Source: an uncultured Oscillospiraceae bacterium (GTDB lineage: Bacteria > Bacillota > Clostridia > Oscillospirales > Acutalibacteraceae). Taken from it: a stretch of DNA of 9,889 bases. The notes beneath the pieces were generated by a model. The model ran no database searches, had not been told where the DNA came from, and worked only from the letters and a program-made list of their open reading frames with translations. Within the stretch, counting starts at the first letter, position 1; each line of letters opens with the position of its first letter. The stretch is from NCBI GenBank assembly GCA_902461995.1, contig CABQAA010000054.1:1-9889 (forward strand). Direction: 5' to 3'. Positions 1 through 6,038 of this stretch are shown in pieces. Both the position numbers and the translations under genes were made by a program.

Positions 1-19
1 CCTGGCGGATTCCGCCAGG
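1..19 (-). terminator. Candidate terminator hairpin after pnp
   Basis: An 8-bp perfect stem (CCTGGCGG at 1-8 with CCGCCAGG at 12-19) and a 3-base loop lie 22 bases past the pnp stop codon. The stem may extend beyond the window, since G20 and G21 could pair with unseen bases. On the minus strand the T-run that would make it a standard intrinsic terminator would lie left of position 1, so it cannot be checked. Nothing follows it on the plus strand that would make it a plus-strand terminator. Confidence 0.55.
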
Positions 20-41
20 GGATTTGGTGTACAAAACAGGC

Positions 42-2228
42 TCAGCGGTCGCTGCGATGATCGCCGCGGCGGGTGCCGCCGTCCCGACGGGGCGGCCGGG
101 GTGCATCGGAGACCGTGTTCTCAGGCGTCAGGCCCTCCACCTCGATGAGAGCATCGCGGCGGGAGAGATTCAGGCGGCCCTGCTCGTCGATTTCCGTGAC
201 CTTGACGAGAACTTCGTCCCCCACATGGACCACATCCTCCACCTTCTCGACCCGCTTGACGTCGAGGCGGCTGATGTGCACGAGGCCTTCCTTGCCGGGG
301 GCGATTTCCACGAACGCGCCGAAGGTCATCAGGCGGGTGACGCGGCCTTTGTAGATAGCGCCGATCTCGGGATCCTTCGCAATGGTCTCGACCACGCTCA
401 GGGCCCGCTTCGCATCCTCGGTGTTGAGGGCGGAAATGAAGACGGAGCCGTCTTCTTCAATGTCGATCTTGCAGTTGCACTCGAGCTGGATCTTCTGGAT
501 GACAGACCCGCCCTTACCGATGACCTCGCGGATCTTGTCCACATCGATCTTGGTGGAGAGCATCTTGGGCGCATAGGGACTGAGCTCCTCACGCGGGGCC
601 GGAATGGCCTTGAGCATGATCTCGTCGAGGATGTGCACCCGGGCCTTATAGGTCTTGTCGAGCGCTTCCTTGATGATGGCCGGGGTCAGGCCGTGGACCT
701 TGAGGTCCATCTGGATGGCGGTGATACCCTTGTGGGTGCCGCCCACCTTGAAGTCCATGTCGCCGAAGAAGTCCTCGAGGCCCTGGATATCCACCATGGT
801 CATAAAGCGGTCGCCTTCGGTGACCAGGCCGCAGGAGATACCCGCAACCGGCGCCTTGATCGGCACGCCCGCATCCATCAGGGCGAGGGTGGATCCGCAG
901 ATCGACGCCTGGGAGGTGGAACCGTTGGAGGAGAGAACCTCGCTGACGAGACGCATGGTGTAGGGGAATTCCTCGATGGAGGGAAGCACCGGCACGAGCG
1001 CGCGCTCCGCAAGGGCGCCGTGGCCGATTTCACGCCGGCCGGGCCCGCGGGAGGGTTTGGTCTCCCCGACGGAATAGGACGGGAAGTTGTACTGGTGCAT
1101 ATACCGCTTCTCGGTTTCGGAATCAATGCCGTCGAGCAGTTGGGCGTCGCCGGAGGAACCGAGAGTGGCAATGGTGAGCACCTGCGTCTGGCCGCGGGTG
1201 AACATACCGGAACCGTGGACACGGGGCAGCAGTCCGACTTCGGCGGCGAGGGGCCTCATCTCGTCGATGCCGCGGCCGTCCACGCGCTTGCCGTCGTCGA
1301 GCAGCCAGCGGCGCACGACGTATTTCTGCAGCTTGTAAAGGCAATCCTCGAGCTTGGCTTCCTGCTCGGGATAGACGGAATCGAATTTTTCGTGAACCGC
1401 GTCATAAACCGGGCGGAGACGTTCGTCGCGGATCCGCTTGTCATCGGTGTCGAGCGCGGCACGCACATCCTCGATGGCGAAGTCCTTGACCGCCTCATAC
1501 ATCTCGGGATCCGGATCGTTGGAGACAAAGTCGATCTTCGGTTTGCCGATCGCCGCTTTGATCTCGTTGATGAACGCGACGACTTCCTGGTTCGCGGCGT
1601 GGCCGGCCATAATGCCGCCGAACATGGTATCGTTATCGATTTCATTGGCGCCCGCCTCGATCATGGCGACGAGGTCAGCGGTGGAGGCGACGGTGACGTG
1701 CATGTCGGAGCGGGCTTCCTGCTCGGCGGTGGGGTTGATGACGTATTCGCCGTCCACCAGACCGACGACGACGCCCGAGATCGGGCCGTCCCACGGGATC
1801 TCCGAGATGGAAATGGCGATAGAGGCGCCGATCATGGCGGTGATTTCAGGCGAGCAGTCGGGATCCACCGACATGACGGTACAGACGATGGAGACGTCGT
1901 TGCGCATATCCTTCGGGAACAGGGGACGGATGGGGCGGTCGATGACGCGGGAGGTCAGGATCGCCTTTTCGGACGGACGGCCTTCCCGGCGCTGGAAGGA
2001 GCCGGGGATGCGGCCGACCGCGTAGAGCTTTTCCTCATAGTCGACGGAAAGCGGGAAGAAGTCCACGCCGTCGCGGGGCTTGGCCGACATGGTGACGTTG
2101 CAGAGCACCACGGTGTCGCCATAGCGAACCAGGCAGGAGCCGCCCGAAAGCTGCGCCATTTTGCCGGTTTCCACTTTCAAAGGCCGCCCGGCCAGGGTGG
2201 TTTCGAATACCTTGAATTGTTCGAACAT
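42..2228 (-). CDS. pnp: Polynucleotide phosphorylase (PNPase)
   Basis: PNPase degrades RNA 3'-to-5' by phosphorolysis and can add nucleotides in reverse; it is a trimeric cytoplasmic enzyme and a common degradosome partner. The protein is 728 residues, slightly longer than the usual 700-710. Visible order: RNase PH-like domain 1 (about 1-215, with FQRREGRPSE at 79-88), helical linker (about 240-320), catalytic RNase PH-like domain 2 (about 320-545, with NGSTSQASICG at 435-445 and GDMDFKV at 489-495, placing the likely catalytic Asp at 490/492), KH domain (about 556-610, GKGG at 571-574), and S1 domain (about 624-692). A basic Arg/Gly/Asp tail fills the last 20 residues. The start at 2228 (MFEQFKVFET) is chosen because GGAGGT sits 6 bases upstream; the open frame runs 61 codons further, but that extension has no family resemblance. 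It lies downstream of rpsO, the classical order. Confidence 0.97.
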   Translation of the reverse strand: MFEQFKVFETTLAGRPLKVETGKMAQLSGGSCLVRYGDTVVLCNVTMSAKPRDGVDFFPLSVDYEEKLYAVGRIPGSFQRREGRPSEKAILTSRVIDRPIRPLFPKDMRNDVSIVCTVMSVDPDCSPEITAMIGASIAISISEIPWDGPISGVVVGLVDGEYVINPTAEQEARSDMHVTVASTADLVAMIEAGANEIDNDTMFGGIMAGHAANQEVVAFINEIKAAIGKPKIDFVSNDPDPEMYEAVKDFAIEDVRAALDTDDKRIRDERLRPVYDAVHEKFDSVYPEQEAKLEDCLYKLQKYVVRRWLLDDGKRVDGRGIDEMRPLAAEVGLLPRVHGSGMFTRGQTQVLTIATLGSSGDAQLLDGIDSETEKRYMHQYNFPSYSVGETKPSRGPGRREIGHGALAERALVPVLPSIEEFPYTMRLVSEVLSSNGSTSQASICGSTLALMDAGVPIKAPVAGISCGLVTEGDRFMTMVDIQGLEDFFGDMDFKVGGTHKGITAIQMDLKVHGLTPAIIKEALDKTYKARVHILDEIMLKAIPAPREELSPYAPKMLSTKIDVDKIREVIGKGGSVIQKIQLECNCKIDIEEDGSVFISALNTEDAKRALSVVETIAKDPEIGAIYKGRVTRLMTFGAFVEIAPGKEGLVHISRLDVKRVEKVEDVVHVGDEVLVKVTEIDEQGRLNLSRRDALIEVEGLTPENTVSDAPRPPRRDGGTRRGDHRSDR

Positions 2229-2234
2229 AGCTGT

Positions 2235-2262
2235 ACCTCCGATGTTTTTATATTTCCATCGG
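2235..2262 (-). promoter_or_regulatory. pnp ribosome binding site within a small hairpin
   Basis: The pnp Shine-Dalgarno GGAGGT is at 2235-2240 on the minus strand. Its first two G residues (2239-2240) are the end of a perfect 6-bp stem, CCGATG (2257-2262) with CATCGG (2239-2244), closing a 12-base A/T-rich loop. Formation of this hairpin would partly hide the Shine-Dalgarno. Its 5' strand shares bases 2260-2262 with the large leader hairpin at 2260-2349, so the two cannot both form completely. Pairing is seen in the sequence; a regulatory role is inferred. Confidence 0.5.
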
Positions 2263-2349
2263 AACCGTGAAGCTCGCTTTAGCAATGAAACCAAGACGGA
2301 CGCGGGGGCCGCCCTCGTTTTACTGCTAAACACGGGTCGCACGGTTCCG
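2260..2349 (-). promoter_or_regulatory. Long imperfect hairpin in the pnp leader
   Basis: Read on the minus strand, CGGAACCGTG (2340-2349) pairs perfectly with CACGGTTCCG (2260-2269). After an internal loop of about 8 by 9 bases, TTTAGCA (2324-2330 region) pairs with TGCTAAA (2278-2284 region) over 7 bp. Further in, AAAC pairs with GTTT (2317-2320 with 2288-2291), and a terminal GCGG/CCGC stem (2302-2305 with 2309-2312) closes a 3-base loop. This gives a rod-like hairpin of about 90 bases directly before the pnp Shine-Dalgarno. In Escherichia coli the pnp leader has a long hairpin cut by RNase III, which lets PNPase repress its own synthesis. The similarity here is positional and structural only. 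Confidence 0.6.
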
Positions 2350-2375
2350 AAAACGGACGGGATAACAAAGGGAAA

Positions 2376-2488
2376 GAGGCAGGCGCCAAGGCTTGGACGA
2401 CGCGATCCCATATTCGCAGAATATGGGCGGAGGCCAGGCCCGTCACGCTCGTATACCCTTACGTGAATGGCCTGGCCCCTCCTGCCTC
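2376..2488 (-). ncRNA. Multi-branched RNA fold in the rpsO-pnp spacer
   Basis: Starting 10 bases after the rpsO stop, GAGGCAGG pairs perfectly over 8 bp (2481-2488 with 2376-2383), closing a region of about 97 bases. Inside are three separate stems. The first is a long hairpin at about 2431-2480: 9 GC-rich bp (2432-2440 with 2469-2477), then a 2-by-2 internal loop, then 5 bp (2443-2447 with 2462-2466) and a 14-base loop. The second is a perfect 9-bp stem with 3-base loop (2407-2415 with 2419-2427). The third is a small 4-bp stem (2386-2389 with 2393-2396). No T-run follows any stem, so it does not read as an intrinsic terminator. It could be a processing or protein-binding site in the rpsO-pnp transcript. 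I recognise no named RNA family. Confidence 0.5.
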
Positions 2489-2498
2489 AACACTTACA

Positions 2499-2762
2499 TT
2501 ACTTACGGATGCCCAGCTTCTCGATGATGGCACGATACCGGTTGATATCCTTCTTCATCAGATAACCGAGCAGATTGCGCCGGTGGCCAACCATCTTGAG
2601 CAGGCCGCGGCGGGAATGGTGGTCCTTTTTGTGGGTCTTCAGATGCTCGGTCAGGTCGTTGATCCGTTTGGTGAGAACGGCGATCTGAACCTCGGGAGAG
2701 CCGGTGTCGCCCTCATGGGTGGCGTAAGCCTTCATGATTTCGGTTTTTTCCTCGGGAAGCAT
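2499..2762 (-). CDS. rpsO: 30S ribosomal protein S15
   Basis: S15 is a primary binder of the 16S rRNA central domain during small-subunit assembly. The protein is 87 residues, against 88-89 usual. It contains the family signature HKKDHHSRRGLLKMVGHRR (44-62), the GDTGSPEVQIAVLT segment (18-31) and the RYRAIIEKLGIRK end, and resembles the Bacillus protein more than the Escherichia coli one. The start at 2762 (MLPEEKTEIM) is preceded by an AGAGGTG Shine-Dalgarno about 6 bases away. An in-frame ATG 7 codons upstream has only a weak GGAAAA before it and would give a non-homologous extension. The gene has its own promoter just upstream and is followed by pnp, so the two are likely cotranscribed. 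Confidence 0.97.
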   Translation of the reverse strand: MLPEEKTEIMKAYATHEGDTGSPEVQIAVLTKRINDLTEHLKTHKKDHHSRRGLLKMVGHRRNLLGYLMKKDINRYRAIIEKLGIRK

Positions 2763-2872
2763 GTGCAGCACCTCTTCTTTCATATTTTCCGCAAACCCAG
2801 AACAGGGAACCGGTGCATCCCCGAAAAAAGGGGCATTCTCCGCCGTCCGGGTAAGGGAAGAGCGCATTTGCC
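2763..2872 (-). promoter_or_regulatory. rpsO mRNA leader with possible pseudoknot over the RBS
   Basis: The predicted transcript begins near 2871-2873, leaving a leader of about 110 bases, long for a 264-base gene. Visible pairing on the minus strand: GCAAA (2867-2871) with TTTGC (2791-2795), and CTCTTC (2857-2862) with GAAGAG (2772-2777), the latter overlapping the Shine-Dalgarno AGAGG. The strands alternate (a, b, a', b'), so both together would form a pseudoknot. A separate small hairpin, CCCC/GGGG (2830-2833 with 2819-2822), lies between. S15 represses its own translation through leader structures in several bacteria, but those structures differ between groups. This one is a reading of short helices only. 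Confidence 0.35.
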
Positions 2873-2877
2873 TAAAC

Positions 2878-2906
2878 AGTATAGCACGCAAGTTTCGGAT
2901 TGTAAA
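2878..2906 (-). promoter_or_regulatory. Sigma-70/SigA promoter for rpsO-pnp
   Basis: On the minus strand, a -35 element TTTACA (2901-2906) and a -10 element TATACT (2878-2883) are separated by exactly 17 bases. TGC directly before the -10 gives an extended -10 (TGn). The expected start of transcription is near 2871-2873. It lies just downstream of the redox operon's T-run hairpin, so it separates the two transcription units. Confidence 0.8.
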
Positions 2907-2918
2907 GAAAAACATTGC

Positions 2919-2942
2919 AAAACCGTGAAGATCTCTTCACGG
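2919..2942 (-). terminator. Intrinsic terminator ending the redox operon
   Basis: A perfect 8-bp stem, CCGTGAAG with CTTCACGG (2935-2942 with 2923-2930), and a 4-base loop are followed on the minus strand by TTTT (2919-2922), with a second T-run a few bases later. It lies about 70 bases past the stop of the last redox gene and just before the rpsO promoter. No T-run follows on the plus strand. Confidence 0.75.
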
Positions 2943-2955
2943 AACCCGTTACAAC

Positions 2956-3006
2956 GCCGGGTATTCCGGCATAGAAGAACCGCCGTGTCCGAAGGCGGCA
3001 CGGCGG
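2956..3006 (-). terminator. Two further hairpins after the redox operon
   Basis: The first hairpin pairs CCGCCGTG with CACGGCGG over 8 bp (2999-3006 with 2980-2987), with a possible inner CCG/CGG step, and starts 5 bases after the operon's last stop codon. It is followed by the weak T-rich stretch TTCTTCT. The second is GCCGG/CCGGC (2966-2970 with 2956-2960) with a 5-base loop and no T-run. With the hairpin at 2923-2942 they form a row of three. They probably aid termination or protect the 3' end of the mRNA. Confidence 0.45.
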
Positions 3007-3011
3007 AATCA

Positions 3012-4037
3012 CTATAGTACCGACAGCGCCACCAGAACTCCGGCGATCAGCAGCATGGTGGCGGGAGCGGTCCGGAAGGGTGCAGGCAGGTGGATGTTGT
3101 CGGTCCGACCATAGAGCGGCGCGAAAAGGAAGAACGCCAGGGCGATCCCGCCGGCCGCGGCGGCCGGTACCCAGAGCAGGGCATAGGACGCCGCCCGGGA
3201 CGCCCAGACCGCCGCCAGCGCACAGCAGGCGGTGAGCACCCCATCCCGGAAAAACGGCTCTTTCGGCAGGATGGCGGCGCCGATGAGCACGAGCAGGGCG
3301 ACAATCAGCAGGGCAAGAAGATCCCCAAGGCGGGCAGGCGAGGCGGGCAGGACGCGGCGCAGTCCGCCGGCAGCCCAGGCACTGAGCAGGGTTGTCAGGG
3401 CGGCATAGACGCCAATGCGGAGGCCGTCCCGGGTAGTATACGGAAAAAGGCGGCGCTCCCGCAGTCCCCAGAGCGCCAGAAACAGAGCGGCCAGAAAGAG
3501 ACCCGCAAGTCCCGGCCGCCCGGCGGCCGTCAGACCGAAGCTGGAGCTTATCCCTCCGAACAGCCGGACGCCGAACAAAGAGCCGGTGGCGAGCAATTCT
3601 CTCGCTAATCCCAGCGTAAGACCGCCGAGAGCAAACAGCCAGAGCCGACCGGCGGAAAAGGCAGGCCGTCCCTCCGCTATACGGGCCGCGGCCGGACCGC
3701 AAAAGAGGAAAACAGCGAAGAACAGTCCGTCGGCACCCATCTCGGCGCGCCATGTCGGTGCGAATCCCGCCATGACCAGCTGCAGGCAGAGGCCAAGGGT
3801 CCCGGTCAGCAGAAAAGAGGCGCCGGCCGGAAGGGGACCGAGCCATTTGCGCAAAAGGGTGAGCAGCAGGGCGGCCAGCATCACTACGGCCGCGATATCG
3901 GCGATCACCAGCAGCGCGGCGCGGCCGCTGACGAGAGCCGCGGCTGCGAGTCCTATCAAAACCGGCCCCCCCGGAACGACGGCCGATTCGACAGACGCTC
4001 CGGGGACCGGGAACACGGCGCGTTCTTGTGCGGCCAT
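3012..4037 (-). CDS. Fused RnfE-RnfA-type membrane subunit of an Rnf-like complex
   Basis: The protein is 341 residues and very hydrophobic, with about 11 predicted helices. Residues about 24-191 read as RnfE: LQLVMAGFAPTW (85-96) matches the VQLLMQAYVP-type segment, and LARELLATGSLFG (144-156) matches the IRE-L-GxGxLFG signature. Residues about 200-341 read as RnfA: LTACCALAA (268-276) sits where TTNCAVLG is expected, and LPAPFRTAPATMLLIAGVL (317-335) matches the PxxFRGxPIALIxAGL ending. In Rnf and Nqr, these two subunits hold a membrane 2Fe-2S cluster using one cysteine from helix 1 and one from helix 4 of each. Here the RnfE helix-1 cysteine position reads Ala31, and RnfA's helix 1 is absent. 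The only cysteines are 84, 113, 271 and 272. The ATG overlaps the rnfG stop by one base (TAATG), implying translational coupling. Fusion and cysteine assignments are from memory-based alignment. Confidence 0.7.
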   Translation of the reverse strand: MAAQERAVFPVPGASVESAVVPGGPVLIGLAAAALVSGRAALLVIADIAAVVMLAALLLTLLRKWLGPLPAGASFLLTGTLGLCLQLVMAGFAPTWRAEMGADGLFFAVFLFCGPAAARIAEGRPAFSAGRLWLFALGGLTLGLARELLATGSLFGVRLFGGISSSFGLTAAGRPGLAGLFLAALFLALWGLRERRLFPYTTRDGLRIGVYAALTTLLSAWAAGGLRRVLPASPARLGDLLALLIVALLVLIGAAILPKEPFFRDGVLTACCALAAVWASRAASYALLWVPAAAAGGIALAFFLFAPLYGRTDNIHLPAPFRTAPATMLLIAGVLVALSVL

Positions 4038-4996
4038 TAGGCAGCCCCCCCGATGCTTTGCACGAAGCGGTACGCCTCATTCGCGGCCTTGACGACGGCC
4101 TTGGAAGAAATGGTCGCTCCGGAGACCGCATCCACCGCGCCCGTACCGCCTGAGGCGCCCGCATCGGTCCCCGCCTGGCCCAGAGCCGAAACCGCCAGCT
4201 GAATAAAGGAGGAGACGTCCACGGATACACCCGCGTAGGCGTCGGTTTTGCCGGTTTCCTCGTTATAGGTCAGCTTGGCCGGATCCTGCGAGGCGATGAG
4301 GGCGTCCTCCATGGTTTTGGCCTGCTCATGCCAACGGGGACCGTTTGGCGTCATGACGTAAGTGCCGGCTTCCGATTCTTGTTTCTTGGTGGTGTCACTG
4401 CCCTCTTTCTGAGCATCCCAGTCGACGGCCGTGATCCGGCCGTCCGCGACCGTCAGCTCGACATAGGCTCGGTAGCCATTGTCGTAGGTCTCCTCTTCGG
4501 CCCGGTAGGTGCCGTCCTTGAGCTGCGCGGCGCTCTGTCCGTTTTCATCGATGCCGGTGTAGCCGTTCACCGTGGCGGGCGCGGAGAGGGAATCGAATTG
4601 ACGGTAAAATGTCTCTTCGGTAACGCGGGCACCGTACCCCTCCGTTTCCTGATGACTGCCGATTCGCAGCCCCAGAAACCGGGTCCCGTCGGACGACAGG
4701 GCGACGTGCACCTCAAGGGAGCCGCCATATCCCTTGACCGAAGTGGTCACGGCGAAGCCGATGGTGCGGCCATCCTTATCTTCCGCCCGGTAGGCTTCCT
4801 TAACAGCGGTGTGATTTTTGGCGTCAAGGGCAATGAAGCGATCGGCGTCGAGCATGCCGGAGAAGGCCCCCCGCACGGCTTCGGTTTCCTGTTTTTCGAT
4901 GACGGTGCGGGTGAGCGCATCGGCCCCCCACAGCAGGCCCACGGACACCGCGGCCACGATCAGCAGATTGAGTAGGGATTTGATTACATTGTTCAC
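4037..4996 (-). CDS. rnfG: RnfG-like FMN-binding subunit with an extra internal domain
   Basis: RnfG is a membrane-anchored subunit whose extracytoplasmic domain carries covalent FMN. The protein has an N-terminal membrane anchor (about 6-24) and an RnfG-type start of the FMN_bind domain (about 76-135, with KGYGGSLEV at 88-96 and HQETEGYGARV at 115-125). The flavinylation motif DAVSGAT is at 289-295, placing FMN on Thr295. At 319 residues it is about 100 longer than a usual RnfG. The extra stretch (about 160-275) looks like a second FMN_bind-type unit (DGTYRAEEE at 161-169, ELTVADGRITAVDW at 180-193), ending in DAYAGVS (252-258), a decayed flavinylation motif. It starts with GTG at 4996, with GGGAG 5 bases upstream and no suitable in-frame ATG nearby. 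It follows rnfD by 18 bases and overlaps the next gene by one base. Confidence 0.88.
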   Translation of the reverse strand: MNNVIKSLLNLLIVAAVSVGLLWGADALTRTVIEKQETEAVRGAFSGMLDADRFIALDAKNHTAVKEAYRAEDKDGRTIGFAVTTSVKGYGGSLEVHVALSSDGTRFLGLRIGSHQETEGYGARVTEETFYRQFDSLSAPATVNGYTGIDENGQSAAQLKDGTYRAEEETYDNGYRAYVELTVADGRITAVDWDAQKEGSDTTKKQESEAGTYVMTPNGPRWHEQAKTMEDALIASQDPAKLTYNEETGKTDAYAGVSVDVSSFIQLAVSALGQAGTDAGASGGTGAVDAVSGATISSKAVVKAANEAYRFVQSIGGAA

Positions 4997-5014
4997 GAAA
5001 ACTCCCTGTCCTTT

Positions 5015-5974
5015 CTATTCATGATTTTCCAGCGGCCGGATGCCGAAAAGGAGAGATTTGAGACCATACACGCGGGGACGGGTCAGGTATTCGAGCAGCG
5101 GCACCGTGAGATTCATCAGCAGGATGGCGAAGCAGACCCCTTCGGGATAGGGACCCCAAATGCGGAGAACGGCGGTTAAGGCACCCACACCGCCCGCAAA
5201 CAGAAGCTCACCGAGAAAAGTTGTGGGTTTGGTGGTGAAATCCGTCACCATATAAAATGCCCCAAGCATCAGGCCACCGGAAAGGATCCCGGCGATGACG
5301 TTGCCTGTAAACAGGCCGTATTCTCCGCCGAACACCCAGGTCACGGCCGCGAACACGCCGAGGCAGGTCATGGGGACCCGCAGCCGGATGACACCCCGCA
5401 AATAGAGATAGACACCGCCGACGAGAAGAAGCAGCGCCGAGGTTTCCCCCATGCTGCCGTTTTCAGTTCCCGTCAGCATCGGTAGCCATTCGGCCGGACC
5501 GCCCGGTGTCCCGATGCCGGAAAGCGGAGTAGCGGAGGAAACCGCGTCCGGCCGTGCATAACCGGACAGCAGAGTCGGGAAGGCGACGAGAAGAAGGCCT
5601 CTGGCCGCCATGGCGGGGTTGAACAGATTGTGGCCAATGCCGCCGAACGCCTCCTTCACAACAGCGATCGCGAACACGGCCGCCGCGGCCGCCGCCCACA
5701 GAGGGGTGCCGACCGGCAAGGACAGGGCGAGCAGTGCGCCCGTGACCAGGGCACTGCCGTCGAATTCGCCGCCTTTTCGCACCGCCAGACAGAGCCACTG
5801 CGCCACGGCCGCAGCCGCCATGGTGACTGTGAGAAGCAGCAGAGCGCGGGTGCCGAACACATAAATCGCCGCAACAGCGGACGGGGCAAGGGCGATGAGC
5901 ACATCGAGCATGATGGCGGAGGTGGTGCGGCCCCGGCGAATGTGAGGGGCCGAATGGATCAGAGCAGGCTTCAA
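5015..5974 (-). CDS. rnfD: RnfD-like membrane subunit of the electron transport complex
   Basis: RnfD is a polytopic membrane subunit carrying covalent FMN and helping to form the ion and electron path. The protein is 319 residues, near the family length, with several strongly hydrophobic helices. Recognisable segments are SAPHIRRGRTTSAIMLDV (8-25), GGIGHNLFNPAMAARG (111-126), GSMGETSALLLLVGG (173-187) and GGLMLGAFYMVTDF (233-246). The likely flavinylation motif is DAVSSAT at 143-149, with FMN on Thr149; it differs from the common SGAT form by Ser for Gly. The start is TTG at 5974, supported by AAAGGAG at 5984-5990 and by the family-like N-terminus; the ATG at 5984 is in another frame. It lies between rnfC (64-base gap) and rnfG (18-base gap). 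Confidence 0.93.
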   Translation of the reverse strand: MKPALIHSAPHIRRGRTTSAIMLDVLIALAPSAVAAIYVFGTRALLLLTVTMAAAAVAQWLCLAVRKGGEFDGSALVTGALLALSLPVGTPLWAAAAAAVFAIAVVKEAFGGIGHNLFNPAMAARGLLLVAFPTLLSGYARPDAVSSATPLSGIGTPGGPAEWLPMLTGTENGSMGETSALLLLVGGVYLYLRGVIRLRVPMTCLGVFAAVTWVFGGEYGLFTGNVIAGILSGGLMLGAFYMVTDFTTKPTTFLGELLFAGGVGALTAVLRIWGPYPEGVCFAILLMNLTVPLLEYLTRPRVYGLKSLLFGIRPLENHE

Positions 5975-6038
5975 AATCCGTCACTCCTTTGGTGAACCGA
6001 GTGTGTGTGGCGCCGAACGGGAGACGGTCCGGCGGAGG

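Noticed and set aside
24..2270. A 748-residue open frame on the plus strand across all of pnp
   Set aside because: It is the antisense shadow of a GC-rich gene: no Shine-Dalgarno, no recognisable domain, and codon pattern dictated by pnp on the other strand.
2229..2411. Longer PNPase start at 2411
   Set aside because: The added 61 residues lack family similarity, and that DNA forms the structured leader; GGAGGT correctly precedes the ATG at 2228.
2407..2427. The perfect 9-bp inverted repeat as an operator or terminator
   Set aside because: No T-run follows on either strand, and no promoter overlaps it; it fits better as one arm of the surrounding RNA fold.
3012..4037. Fused RnfE/RnfA gene as a pseudogene or frameshift artefact
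   Set aside because: The frame is uninterrupted, translationally coupled to rnfG, and both ends match family ends; the missing helix leaves a consistent topology.
2872..4230. A 452-residue minus-strand frame over the fused Rnf gene, possibly an alternative product
   Set aside because: Arg/Pro-rich low-complexity translation typical of an out-of-frame read; the membrane-protein frame 3012-4037 has clear family motifs and a coupled start.
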